A stretch of DNA of 41,875 bases from an uncultured Prevotellaceae bacterium (GCA_902792635.1 CADBAG010000029.1:1-41875); one strand, 5' to 3'. Positions 1 through 7,960 are shown, counted from the stretch's first letter. Numbers and translations: made by a program. Notes: generated from the letters alone by a model not told the origin.

Positions 1-1482
1 GATATCAATGCCTTTGCTGTTGTCGGCAAGCGAGGTCCGTAGTCCTTCCTTCCCGTTCTCATCGTCCACCCGGTGGATCTCATTGATACGCTCAAGACTG
101 ATCTTCACGTCCTGCAAGGAGTAGAAAAAGTTCATCAGCTGCTCCACGGGCGAGTTCAGCTGTCCGATGATATACTGCACGGCGAGCATCATACCGAGCG
201 TCATCTGACCATGGATGACGGCCGCCGCAGAGACAACCGTGATGACAATGTTCTTCACTTCGTTAATGAGTATGCTGCCGGCCTCCTGCGTCTGCTGCAG
301 CTTCAATGACTTCATCTGCACGCCGAAGAGATCGGCTTGCGTGTCCTCCCACTCCCAGCGGCGACGCTGCTCACAGTCCTGCAGCTTGATCTCCTGCATG
401 GAAGTAATGAACTCATAGGTCTTGTTATTATTGATGGCCTGCTGCTCGAACAACTCATAGTCAAGCACCTTGCGCCTGCGGAGAAACAGGGATATCCAGG
501 CACCATACAGGAAACTGCCGAGAAGGAAAATGGCAAACACAAGCTTGTTGTAGAAGAACAACACAACGGAGAAGACGAGGAATGTGAGCATAGCGAAAGT
601 GATGCTCAGCGACTGGTTGGTGAGAAAGTTGTTCACCCGGCTATGGTCGTTCATGCGCTGCATGAGATCACCCATGAGCTTGGTGTCGAAGAACGACATC
701 GGGAGCTTCTGGAGTTTGATGAAAAAGTCACTCACCAGCGAGATGTTGACACGCATAGAGATATGCAGCAACAGCCAGCGGCGGATGAAGTCAATAGCCG
801 TACGGCTGAACGTCAGCATCAGCTGACCAAGCAGAATCAGCCAGATGAAGCCTATATTCTGATTCTTGATGCCTACATCCACGATAGATTGCGTGAGGAA
901 CGGCAGAACGAGCTGCAACAGGCTGCCCACGACCATTCCCAATACGATCTGTCCGAAATATCGCTTGTATTTCCTGACATAGCCAAAGAGAAACCGGAAA
1001 GAACGGGGATTGCTCTGTCTTTCGTCTTCCCTCTCCTCCTTGTGCGAGTAGAACGCCGGTGTTGGTTCAAGGAACATCGCGATGCCCTTGTCCTCACCAT
1101 GGCTCCGTGTACTTATCCAGTGTCTCTTGAACTCGTCGAGATTGTATTTTATCAGTCCTTTTCCTGGATCGGCAACATAGAACTTCTTTCCTCTCTTGAT
1201 CTTGTAAAGCACAACGAAGTGGTTCTGGTTCCAGTGGAGGATGCAAGGAAGTGGCGCCTTAGATAAGGTTTCCGTATCGGCTCTTGCACATACGGTGTGG
1301 AATCCTAATCTGTTCGCAGCTTCATTGATACTCAGCAAAGACACACCTTCGACGGAGGCAAAGCATAGCCTTGACAAAAAGTCGGATGTATACTTCCTGC
1401 CATGAAACTCGCATACCATTTGCAGGCATGCTATACCGCAAAGCATGGAGTCATGCTGAATAAAACAATGAAAGTGCTCCAT
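1..1482 (-). CDS. Peptidase C39-containing ABC exporter (5' part, runs off left edge)
   Basis: This is the first 494 codons of a peptidase-containing ABC transporter, the class that removes a double-glycine leader from a peptide and exports it across the inner membrane. The N-terminal C39 domain shows the catalytic Cys15 (LCGIACLQMV), His88 (WNQNHFVVLY) and Asp105 (VADPGKG). A hydrophobic transmembrane domain covers roughly residues 160-440. The visible part ends in the linker before the ATPase (SLQDVKISLERINEIH), so the Walker motifs lie outside the window. The Asp that often precedes the catalytic Cys is Leu here. The ATG at 1480-1482 is chosen because it places Cys15 at the usual distance from the N terminus. 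It starts 44 bp after the outer membrane protein gene with no promoter match between, so it is probably in the same operon. No GG-leader substrate gene is visible in the window. Family call is secure; the cargo is unknown. Confidence 0.9.
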   Translation of the reverse strand, partial: MEHFHCFIQHDSMLCGIACLQMVCEFHGRKYTSDFLSRLCFASVEGVSLLSINEAANRLGFHTVCARADTETLSKAPLPCILHWNQNHFVVLYKIKRGKKFYVADPGKGLIKYNLDEFKRHWISTRSHGEDKGIAMFLEPTPAFYSHKEEREDERQSNPRSFRFLFGYVRKYKRYFGQIVLGMVVGSLLQLVLPFLTQSIVDVGIKNQNIGFIWLILLGQLMLTFSRTAIDFIRRWLLLHISMRVNISLVSDFFIKLQKLPMSFFDTKLMGDLMQRMNDHSRVNNFLTNQSLSITFAMLTFLVFSVVLFFYNKLVFAIFLLGSFLYGAWISLFLRRRKVLDYELFEQQAINNNKTYEFITSMQEIKLQDCEQRRRWEWEDTQADLFGVQMKSLKLQQTQEAGSILINEVKNIVITVVSAAAVIHGQMTLGMMLAVQYIIGQLNSPVEQLMNFFYSLQDVKISLERINEIHRVDDENGKEGLRTSLADNSKGIDI

Positions 1483-1526
1483 TCCTTAAACTCTATAATA
1501 CATAACACACTTTTTGACACATATGC

Positions 1527-3854
1527 TTACAGTCGCTTTATCTCATCGCCTAATGAATTCTTGCCACGATACTTCGTCTTCTTGGAGTTGAGCCTGTACG
1601 TCACATTGAATGAATAGTTCCAAAGATGATAATCTTCTGTCTGAGACAGATCGACGCGATTAATCTTCAGATGCTCCCTGAACTTCATTCCCCGGAAAAG
1701 ATCGTTGCCTTGCAGGCTGAAAGTCAGCCTGTCGTTGAAGAACGTCTTTTGTAGCGTCAGGTTGAAATTATGGAACGGCAGGAGCTTCACAGCACCTTGA
1801 TTGCCGCCGGCATTGAGATAGATATACGATGAGATCATATAGTTGTGCGGTAGACTCAATTGCTGGTTAAACACACAATAAAGCAAAGCCCTGTCGTGTC
1901 GAATCTGCTGCCCCATATACTCAGTCTTATAGAACGGTTGGTCAAGTCCGAGCGTCAAAGACGGAGACCAACATCCGAAGCGCTTCTGTAAGTTTAACAT
2001 GAAAGTTAGATTCTGGATATTGTTAACATTGTGGTAGGTAGAAAGAATAATATTATCCTTGCCATTGTTGTCAAAATAGAACTCTATGAAGTCTTTTTTA
2101 TAAGTATAGCTTGCTGACAGGGTGATAAACTTATAGCTGGTAATCCATTGGGTCTGGTAAATGCGGGTAGGTTTCAGCTGAGGGTTACCCTGCTGGTACA
2201 TGAACTCATTGGAATAGTAATCCGAATTGCTCATCTGCCTGAAAGTAGGTCTTACGATTTGGGAGGAAAAGGACAGACTGTTACTCCAGCCGCCCTTGCT
2301 GTAGGACGCACTGAAAGAAGGGAACCAGTTTCTGAAGTCATTCCGGGTCTTATTCTGATTAGTCAGATCATTGTATTTATAGATATAGTCTTCATATCTT
2401 ACTCCAGCCTTCGTGGCAAGGGCTCCGAAAGTCTTGCTGAGTTCCAGATAGACACCGTATCTGTATTCCTGTGACTTATAAGACGAGTTGCCTATGTTTT
2501 GAGAAGAAATATTGACATATCCTGTCGACTTGGTATAGGATGCGTCTCCTCCCAAAGATAAACTGAAAGTCTTGTCAATCTTCTGTGTATAATCTATTTT
2601 TAACGAGGACATATCCTGCTTGCCGTTACCGACACTGACTGTGTTAATATCCTTGCCGTTATCTACATTTTCGTTCGTGTTCTGGTTATAATCATTGTTG
2701 TTGTGGATATAATCAGCATACGAGCTTAAGGTATAATTGTTCTTGTCTAAAATATAGAAAGCATTCAGGTGATGATAAGTGACCTTATTGCTGTAGTTGT
2801 GTGCCACCTGGGACTCCTGGACTTGCTTTCCATTCAATGCATAGTTGAGAATCTCATTCCTATGCTCAGAATCCTTATATGTATTTCCATCCCACGAGAA
2901 GCCTATTGAGTTACACTTATCTATCGTGTAATCCATGCTGAGCGCAAAAGTAAGTTTAGGATCGGAAGCACGGCCCCACTGCTTCATGTCATAACGGTGG
3001 ATGTCTCCTCCTGAATTTAATTCATGAACGGAAGGCTGAGTGACCTTAGTACGATAATTCTCATAATCATAGTTTGCCGTGATGTTCAGATTCTTGAACT
3101 GGTAGCCTAAGCGTGTGCTTTGGCCATATGATGTTTGCTCATTCTGGCTGACCTTGCCTCGCGCCAACAAGGATAGTCCCTCCGTGTTATGGATGGTTGT
3201 TATCTTGATGACAGATCGTCCGTTGGCTCTGTATTTAGCACCTGGGGATGCGATAAATTCTATCTGTTTGATATCCGAAGGAGTGAGCCGGTCCAACTCA
3301 TCGTTCGACTTTACCTCCCTATTATTGATAAAAAAGATTGGAGCTCCTTTACCGAAAGTCTCAATCTCTCCAGTCTTACCTTTTACAACTCCCGGAATCT
3401 GCAAAAGCAAATCGGAGACAGAGGTTATTTTCGACAGAATCGTGCCTTGCACCTGCGTTGTCAAGGCATTTCCCTTTTGGCGAAACACAGGAAGGTTACC
3501 TTTTACTGTCACCTCAGAAAGAAGAATGTCGTTTTTCCGGAGCGTAACATTAATCAAGGAATCGTCTGTTGTTTTGCCCAAGTTCACAAAGGTATCTTTA
3601 TAGCCTACGTATGAGACCTTCAAGAAAGCCTGATCCTTTGCTTTGGCTACTTTAAACTCTCCTTTGCCATTGGTAATCGTTCCGGATATAAAAGTAGAAT
3701 CGGCTGACATTAAAACGACATTGGCAAACTCTACACCGTTTCCATTCTCATCTCTTACAATACCCGACAATTCCTGGGCATAGCCCGCAGCAGTCATCAA
3801 AAGAACAATCATGCAGGCGTACATTCTCTGTAATGAACCAAGTAATAATCTCAT
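1527..3854 (-). CDS. Outer membrane beta-barrel protein with CarboxypepD_reg-like and plug-like domains
   Basis: A 775-residue outer membrane protein of the TonB-receptor-like type (Pfam OMP_b-brl_3 style). Residues 1-26 form a signal peptide ending AAGYA, with Gln as the likely first mature residue. Residues about 27-115 are a carboxypeptidase-regulatory-like beta-sandwich (ELSGIVRDENGNGVEFANV). A plug-like segment follows (SEVTVKGNLPVFRQKG; LLLQIPGVVKGKTGEIETFG; SPGAKYRANG), then a long barrel rich in alternating aromatic strands to near the C terminus. No SusD partner lies beside it. Its neighbours are a DUF3244 gene 36 bp upstream and a C39 exporter 44 bp downstream, which suggests the outer membrane step of a peptide export or uptake route. 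That role is inference. Alternative: a surface receptor with no link to the exporter. Confidence 0.88.
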   Translation of the reverse strand: MRLLLGSLQRMYACMIVLLMTAAGYAQELSGIVRDENGNGVEFANVVLMSADSTFISGTITNGKGEFKVAKAKDQAFLKVSYVGYKDTFVNLGKTTDDSLINVTLRKNDILLSEVTVKGNLPVFRQKGNALTTQVQGTILSKITSVSDLLLQIPGVVKGKTGEIETFGKGAPIFFINNREVKSNDELDRLTPSDIKQIEFIASPGAKYRANGRSVIKITTIHNTEGLSLLARGKVSQNEQTSYGQSTRLGYQFKNLNITANYDYENYRTKVTQPSVHELNSGGDIHRYDMKQWGRASDPKLTFALSMDYTIDKCNSIGFSWDGNTYKDSEHRNEILNYALNGKQVQESQVAHNYSNKVTYHHLNAFYILDKNNYTLSSYADYIHNNNDYNQNTNENVDNGKDINTVSVGNGKQDMSSLKIDYTQKIDKTFSLSLGGDASYTKSTGYVNISSQNIGNSSYKSQEYRYGVYLELSKTFGALATKAGVRYEDYIYKYNDLTNQNKTRNDFRNWFPSFSASYSKGGWSNSLSFSSQIVRPTFRQMSNSDYYSNEFMYQQGNPQLKPTRIYQTQWITSYKFITLSASYTYKKDFIEFYFDNNGKDNIILSTYHNVNNIQNLTFMLNLQKRFGCWSPSLTLGLDQPFYKTEYMGQQIRHDRALLYCVFNQQLSLPHNYMISSYIYLNAGGNQGAVKLLPFHNFNLTLQKTFFNDRLTFSLQGNDLFRGMKFREHLKINRVDLSQTEDYHLWNYSFNVTYRLNSKKTKYRGKNSLGDEIKRL

Positions 3855-3890
3855 TTACGCTTCTGTTTTATATTGTGAATTGATTAAATG

Positions 3891-4244
3891 TTACACATAG
3901 AATAGCCCATAATATGTTGCATTATCCAAAACTATTTTTAAGGAATAGCTGCCCTCTTTAAGGGTGTCTAAATCTAATGATACAGAACCCTCCTTTGTAA
4001 TAGAAGATATGGTGTATCCTATAATGTTCCCCTGAGAATCACTAACAAAAACTTGAACTCCGCCAGAGTACCCTTTAACTGCTATAGTTATGATTCCGTT
4101 CTCATAATCAGCAGAAACACGCTCAATAGAAGGCATCCGCATACCACCATGCTGAACAGTACCTTCCTTTCGGATATCAATACCAAAAGCACCGCAAGGT
4201 ATCAATAGGACAACTGTTAATAAGAATACAAACAATTTCTTCAT
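3891..4244 (-). CDS. DUF3244-type small secreted protein
   Basis: A 117-residue protein with a clear Sec signal peptide (MKKLFVFLLTVVLLIPCGAFG) followed by one small beta-sandwich of the DUF3244 kind. Its later half has the usual pattern of a surface strand, an SxGN turn and a closing YSLKIV strand (VQVFVSDSQGNIIGYTI; LKEGSYSLKIVLDNATYYG). It is the first gene of the minus-strand cluster, 28 bp downstream of a good Bacteroidetes -7 element, and leads into the barrel protein and the exporter. The mature domain is about 95 residues and probably periplasmic or surface exposed. There is no GG leader, so it is unlikely to be the C39 substrate. Function of the family is not established; membership is judged by pattern. 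Confidence 0.75.
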   Translation of the reverse strand: MKKLFVFLLTVVLLIPCGAFGIDIRKEGTVQHGGMRMPSIERVSADYENGIITIAVKGYSGGVQVFVSDSQGNIIGYTISSITKEGSVSLDLDTLKEGSYSLKIVLDNATYYGLFYV

Positions 4245-4271
4245 ATTAAATTATTTTATTGTTCTCGACTG

Positions 4272-4307
4272 CAAATTTAGGTACTTTAGAGATACCAAGC
4301 AAGTAAT
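4272..4307 (-). promoter_or_regulatory. Promoter of the DUF3244-OMP-exporter cluster
   Basis: Read on the minus strand, a -7 element TAAATTTG (4272-4279) lies 20 bp downstream of a -33 region ATTACTTG (4300-4307). This matches the Bacteroidetes TTG-N19/20-TAnnTTTG promoter. The start codon follows about 28 bp later. The whole arrangement is duplicated at the regulator gene (6031-6066). Confidence 0.75.
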
Positions 4308-4310
4308 CAA

Positions 4311-4396
4311 GGTCTATTTCTTTGTTTTTCTCACATTGATAACATTCTATATATTAGACATTTATACATGCCCCTCCCCTAAGCATGGGTCTATTT
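4311..4396 (-). promoter_or_regulatory. Pair of GGTCTATTT boxes, 77 bp apart (candidate operators)
   Basis: Two copies of GGTCTATTT (plus-strand reading; AAATAGACC on the coding strand) lie at 4311-4319 and 4388-4396. The proximal one sits 3 bp upstream of the -33 region, a position typical of an activator site. The distal one sits 77 bp further out, just after the regulator stop codon. The same pair with the same spacing lies upstream of the regulator gene. Confidence 0.6.
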
Positions 4397-4413
4397 CTTT
4401 AGATTGTGAATCA

Positions 4414-6018
4414 TTAGAAGGCCTCAATAAAGGTTCGCAAAGAGATTTTTTCACCATTAATTCCTACTTTTGTCTTATAGACAAACAATTTCTGCTTAAT
4501 CGATTTTTCGCTAATCCCATATATCAAGGCTAACGCTTTGGTGGGCATTTTAAGGCGGACAAGCATCATAAAACGAATGTCATCCTCGCTGAGGTCAGGA
4601 AAGTTGTTCTGTAGTTTGGTCACGAAGTTTCCCTCGACACTATCTACAAAAAACCTTATTTCTTCCCAATCCTCTTCTGTTAGCAATACGCTGTTAGTTC
4701 TGTTGCCTCTTAATTCCTGAATCTTCTGAGCGGTATCTATTCTTTTGAGGATAAAGTTGCGCATAGTGGAAAGTTGAATCTCCTTATGATGCATTTCCTC
4801 ATTATGTATCTTTTCTTCTTGTAGCAACTTTTCATTTTCTGCCTGTAGCTTGATCCTTGCTTTTGCCTTATATTGATTGTAAGAGTAAAGTATAAGCGCT
4901 ATTATTGTTATAGCAAAGATGATGGTCACAACAATGAGCCATGACAACAATCGCGTTTCTCCCTTAGCAATGCCTCTTTCATATTTTGACTTTACCAAAG
5001 AATTATAATAAACTTGTTTACTGCTAAGCTGTTTACCATACATTTGCTCCAAATAGTAGTATGCAGAGTCAGCATTATTGCGCGCCCCATTATAATCGTG
5101 CTCTTTTATTGAAGCTAAATGTCTAACGTTGAAAATAATATATTTGTATTCAGCATTGTCTGTATGGATAGAGTTCAGTAATGTATTGCACGATGATAAA
5201 GAATCTGCATCAAGATAAGCAGTGGCAAGGTTCAAGGCTTTTGAAATGTCAAAAGAAGAACAAGAATTAAACGATGCCTTTGCAAAGTACAGAGACTTAC
5301 TATAATTTTGCCGTTGTCTCTCTATAGCAGACATGTCTTGATAAACATCAGAGAGTACATTAGGGTCCTTCAGCTTTATGGCTATAGCCAATGCTTCCTC
5401 GCTCTTCTTGCCAGCCCTTTGAAGACTGTCTGCAAAAAGTAAAGCTTCACAGACATTTAGTTTGCTGTAAATGATATTATATAATGACGCATTTGGGAGG
5501 CTTACATACGTCTTTTCTGCAAGACTCGCGACCTCTACTGCCTTTAACGGATTAGTTTGTCTAATTACTTTAGAAAGTTTTTCCAAGGCGAGGCACAGTG
5601 TGTACTTGTCTCCTTGTTTTTCAGCGGAATCAGCTGCTTTTTGTAAACAGATTGAAGCCAGTTCTGTACTGTCGTTGAGCATATAGTATTTTCCCATATA
5701 GTACTCGCACTTGGCATATAGCGAATTATCTGGTCTTATATTATAATATGTATAAGCAATTCGAAGCAAAGAGTCATTGCCAACATCTATACCTGATTTA
5801 TCCTGAGCAATTGTGTAAACTAATGCGAACCTTGCCAACTCTTTCGTGGCAAGCCTATGCTTATTAATATGATTAAGTTTTGTCAATGAACTATCTGGAT
5901 GGTCATTGACAATGGCGTAAGAAGTGTCTATAGCCTTGTTGTGCCGATCTCCACAACCCGTCAATAAAATTAGGAGGAGAAACAACTGAATAAAGAAGGG
6001 AAACTTATTTTTCATCAT
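4414..6018 (-). CDS. TPR-transmembrane-HTH regulator (one-component, lipoprotein signal)
   Basis: A membrane-spanning regulator of about 534 residues. The N terminus has a lipobox (LLLILLTGC, Cys21 if numbered from the second Met). Residues about 30-330 are helical TPR-like repeats facing the periplasm (for example KCEYYMGKYYMLNDSTELA). One transmembrane helix (SWLIVVTIIFAITIIALIL) lies near residue 360, then a coiled coil (about 380-435), then a C-terminal helix-turn-helix segment (DLSEDDIRFMMLVRLKMPTK; YGISEKSIKQKLFVYKTKVG) of the LuxR-like type seen in Bacteroidetes TPR regulators. An upstream ATG at 6033 overlaps the -7 element, so the start is placed at 6018 (6015 is equally possible). 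It lies directly upstream of, and shares promoter architecture with, the DUF3244-OMP-exporter genes, which points to it controlling both itself and them. The signal sensed is unknown. Confidence 0.8.
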   Translation of the reverse strand: MMKNKFPFFIQLFLLLILLTGCGDRHNKAIDTSYAIVNDHPDSSLTKLNHINKHRLATKELARFALVYTIAQDKSGIDVGNDSLLRIAYTYYNIRPDNSLYAKCEYYMGKYYMLNDSTELASICLQKAADSAEKQGDKYTLCLALEKLSKVIRQTNPLKAVEVASLAEKTYVSLPNASLYNIIYSKLNVCEALLFADSLQRAGKKSEEALAIAIKLKDPNVLSDVYQDMSAIERQRQNYSKSLYFAKASFNSCSSFDISKALNLATAYLDADSLSSCNTLLNSIHTDNAEYKYIIFNVRHLASIKEHDYNGARNNADSAYYYLEQMYGKQLSSKQVYYNSLVKSKYERGIAKGETRLLSWLIVVTIIFAITIIALILYSYNQYKAKARIKLQAENEKLLQEEKIHNEEMHHKEIQLSTMRNFILKRIDTAQKIQELRGNRTNSVLLTEEDWEEIRFFVDSVEGNFVTKLQNNFPDLSEDDIRFMMLVRLKMPTKALALIYGISEKSIKQKLFVYKTKVGINGEKISLRTFIEAF

Positions 6019-6030
6019 ATAATATTTTTG

Positions 6031-6066
6031 CAAATTTAATCAGAATAACTGACATAGCCAAGTAAT
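6031..6066 (-). promoter_or_regulatory. Promoter of the TPR-HTH regulator
   Basis: On the minus strand TAAATTTG (6031-6038) lies 20 bp downstream of ATTACTTG (6059-6066), identical in sequence and spacing to the promoter at 4272-4307. The predicted transcript start near 6025 leaves only about 7-10 bases of leader before the ATG at 6018 or 6015. Confidence 0.72.
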
Positions 6067-6069
6067 ATG

Positions 6070-6155
6070 GGTCTATTTAGCAATGATGATTAATACGACA
6101 TATATACTTATAATCAATCATTTACAAAACATACCATAAAGAGATAGGTCTATTT
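6070..6155 (-). promoter_or_regulatory. Second pair of GGTCTATTT boxes, 77 bp apart
   Basis: GGTCTATTT occurs at 6070-6078 and 6147-6155. The proximal copy is 3 bp upstream of the -33 region and the distal copy is exactly 77 bp further, as at 4311 and 4388. Conservation of sequence, orientation and both distances supports binding of one regulator at both promoters. Confidence 0.6.
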
Positions 6156-6228
6156 AACATTAGAAAAGCATATATCAACGGATTATTACCTACGATTAAG
6201 CATTCTTTAGTTACAGCGTTGAGTTAAA

Positions 6229-6260
6229 GAATATGGAGGATGCAAGCATTCTCCATATTC
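6229..6260 (-). terminator. Hairpin terminator after the RHH-like gene
   Basis: GAATATGGAG (6229-6238) pairs with CTCCATATTC (6251-6260), and the interior extends the stem (ATGC-AA-GCAT with one G-T pair) to about 15 bp with a 2-base loop. On the minus strand it follows the stop at 6273 by 12 bases. The plus-strand side also carries a T-rich run, so it may work both ways. Confidence 0.6.
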
Positions 6261-6272
6261 AAGTTTTGTTTT

Positions 6273-6467
6273 TTACTTTATGACCGAGTTATGCTCATCA
6301 AAATACATTTTCACAATGCCGTTGATGATATGCTTGACACTTGACGGTTTACCATGCTTGAGGTTGAGCAGCTCAAGTTGATGACAGAGGTCAGCATCAA
6401 TCCACACCTGCTTTTCCTTCGGCTTCTTCGCCTTAGAAATGGCTGCAGCTTGCCACAAATCATCCAA
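6273..6467 (-). pseudogene. Small RHH-like protein, start unclear (probable remnant)
   Basis: The readable part (64 residues from a TTG at 6465-6467) contains VWIDADLCHQLELLNLKHG, then KHIINGIVKMYFDEH, a pattern like the ribbon-helix-helix C-termini of small Bacteroidetes mobile-element proteins (DUF3408 type). There is no ATG in this frame between the upstream TGA (6537-6539) and 6467. The frame upstream of the TTG still looks coding (a Ser/Pro-rich stretch), and beyond the TGA a short in-frame MLQRKK is seen, so an in-frame stop may have broken a slightly longer gene. A terminator hairpin follows directly. It sits in a block of gene fragments, which suggests residue of an integrated element. 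Function is not assignable beyond probable DNA binding. Confidence 0.4.
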
Positions 6468-6597
6468 AGTCGTGGAGGGTGGCTGGCGGTGGTGTGAAGA
6501 AGGCGGAGATATGATCTTATCTTTTGGGGCTTTACCTCATTTCTTCCTCTGCAGCATAACACATGATCTCGTGGGGCTTGTGAAGTTTGTTCATAGA

Positions 6598-6876
6598 TTA
6601 TTCATTCATTGGTATTTCTCTTATTACTATCCATTTTCCACCTTTGGTCAGACCATCACGCCGGAAAAAACCACATCCTTTAAGAAATCTAATTACACGT
6701 TTTACAGTCGAATCTGACATTCCTGTTAGTTCTGCTATAGCTTTTCTTGAGAACTCTGGATGAAGTCGGATAGACTTCAATATAGTATTCTGCCTCTCTG
6801 ATAATTTATTTGGGTCAGAATTTGGGCCATTTGGGTCAGAATTTGGGCCATTTAGGTCAGAATTTGGGTCTTTCAT
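6598..6876 (-). pseudogene. Winged-helix tail of a RecG/AlbA_2-type protein (fragment)
   Basis: From the ATG at 6876 this reads 92 residues: an Asn/Asp/Pro repeat linker, then a winged-helix domain (KAIAELTGMSDSTVKRVIRF; GFFRRDGLTKGGKWIVIRE). This is the usual C-terminal end of Bacteroidetes AlbA_2/AAA_4 putative transcriptional regulators, which are about 400-550 residues long. The ATP-binding and central parts are missing. The frame is open back only to a stop at 6979-6981, with nothing of those domains there. It could be a free-standing small DNA-binding protein, but the neighbourhood of truncated genes favours a remnant. Confidence 0.5.
6809..6871. repeat. 3 x 21 bp in-frame tandem repeat
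   Basis: Three 21-bp units (6809-6829, 6830-6850, 6851-6871) encode the Asn-Ser-Asp-(Pro/Leu)-Asn-Gly-Pro repeats in the linker of the winged-helix fragment. The unit length keeps the frame. Confidence 0.8.
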
Positions 6877-6970
6877 TTTCACCAAATCATCCCTCCGTGT
6901 TCGCAAAATCGTGTTTGGTGTTCGCAAAATGGCAGAAGATTGCAAATTCAGCAGACACTGTCTGACGATT

Positions 6971-7120
6971 TTAAATGGCTAATAAATCTTCAAGGGTTAC
7001 GACATTCTGAAATATTCCGCTGTACTCGTTGTATTTAAGGCCATAGGTAGTAACAAGCGTCTGATGGCTGCTATACAAGCGATTCAGTTCTACTATCTCC
7101 TTGTCTCTACCTATTACCAT
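6971..7120 (-). pseudogene. Internally deleted AAA-type ATPase
   Basis: The reading frame starts as an AAA_14/archaeal-ATPase-like protein (MVIGRDKEIVELNRLYSS) and passes straight into the C-terminal end of the same family (LVTTYGLKYNEYSGIFQN, VTLEDLLAI stop). The roughly 400 residues that should lie between, including the P-loop, are gone and the frame is kept. The start at 7118-7120 is supported by an intact promoter. A neat in-frame internal deletion is the simplest reading. The product, if made, is 49 residues and cannot be an ATPase. Confidence 0.6.
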
Positions 7121-7142
7121 GCTATTGCTTTTTATTTGGCTA

Positions 7143-7174
7143 CAAAGATAGATAAAATTCATTTCATAGCCAAA
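7143..7174 (-). promoter_or_regulatory. Promoter of the deleted ATPase gene
   Basis: On the minus strand TTTG (7171-7174), 20 bp, then TATCTTTG (7143-7150), followed 22 bp later by the ATG at 7118-7120. A full consensus promoter in front of a gene remnant. Confidence 0.65.
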
Positions 7175-7195
7175 TAAATGGCAATATTTATACAC

Positions 7196-7252
7196 TGAGC
7201 TGGCAAATGCCTCGACACCGATGTGCTCAACACTGGCAGGCAGAATAGCACC
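7196..7252 (-). pseudogene. BspA-like leucine-rich-repeat fragment
   Basis: The minus strand encodes about one repeat of a BspA-like surface protein (ILPASVEHIGVEAFASS), with stops just upstream. No start or remainder of the gene is visible. It abuts the upstream region of the deleted ATPase. A single repeat is weak evidence, but the pattern is characteristic of Bacteroidetes surface proteins. Confidence 0.45.
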
Positions 7253-7352
7253 CTAAGCGGCTCTGAGAACATCTTCAATTTAATGGTCTCGCTTGGGCAA
7301 TCTAATAAAAAGGCTTCATATTGGAAAAACCAACATGAAGCCCCCTCAAGGT

Positions 7353-7532
7353 TTAATATCTTATACCCAATGTCATATAGACATTACTATAGTTTCTTAA
7401 TTCTACCGAGCGAGATTTTATGTATCTGTATCCCAATTCAATGACAGGCGAAAATCTTCTTGTTTTAGTATACCAAGACAAAAAGACATCATACGTAGTT
7501 CTTTTACAGTCTGCTTTGAAAATACTGCTCAT
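7353..7532 (-). pseudogene. C-terminal fragment of an outer membrane barrel protein
   Basis: About 60 residues ending in alternating strands (RRFSPVIELGYRYIKSR; NVYMTLGIRY stop) with the terminal aromatic residue typical of barrel proteins. No signal peptide or N-terminal part is present; just beyond an upstream TTG the sequence passes into a region with no coding signal and then into a hairpin repeat element. Probably the truncated 3' end of an outer membrane protein gene. Family not identified. Confidence 0.35.
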
Positions 7533-7598
7533 TATCTTTGTGCGGATCCCCAACGACGCAACCTGGGGTTCGGGTCGAGCGATTTAATCTGACCTGTC

Positions 7599-7703
7599 GG
7601 CCTCGAAGAGGGCGAACATGGGCGGGATGCTGGTTATAGCCGATGGGTGTCTTTTCGGCTGCGCCTCACGTGGGGCTAACCATGTTCAACCTCTTCGAGG
7701 TTG
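7599..7703. repeat. Family I hairpin repeat (shortened copy)
   Basis: Contains GGCCTCGAAGAGGGCGAAC, a CCTCACGTGGGGCTAACCAT segment and a closing CAACCTCTTCGAGGTTG hairpin, as in the larger copies at 12120-12493 and 35260-35507. The rest of 7253-7960 holds the barrel fragment above and otherwise no coding sequence I can support. Confidence 0.7.
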
Positions 7704-7960
7704 TTCTCCTACCAACCCGAAAACCGGAAGAACCTCATTTTTAGCAACGATGTTAGCTTGCCAAATACAAAGTTAACTATTTCTCATTAATTCTGATCAT
7801 AATCTTTTGTCTTTAGAATGTAGGAAAACAAAAAGACAACTAAGGCGGTAACGCGACACATATGGGGCGCGATGAGAAAAGACTTTCAATAAGACAAGAC
7901 TTTCAACATTATTGCTATTCTGTTCTTCATTTGTTTTATCATCTATTCGCCTTTTCCCAC

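Noticed and set aside
337-1266. Long plus-strand open frame of 309 codons
   Set aside because: It is antisense to the C39 exporter, whose frame shows the full catalytic triad and transmembrane pattern; the plus frame has no recognisable features.
1483-1526. GG-leader peptide gene between the barrel protein and exporter genes
   Set aside because: The 44-bp gap is too short and has no ATG-led frame with a GG motif; 4245-4413 and 6034-6272 were also read without finding one.
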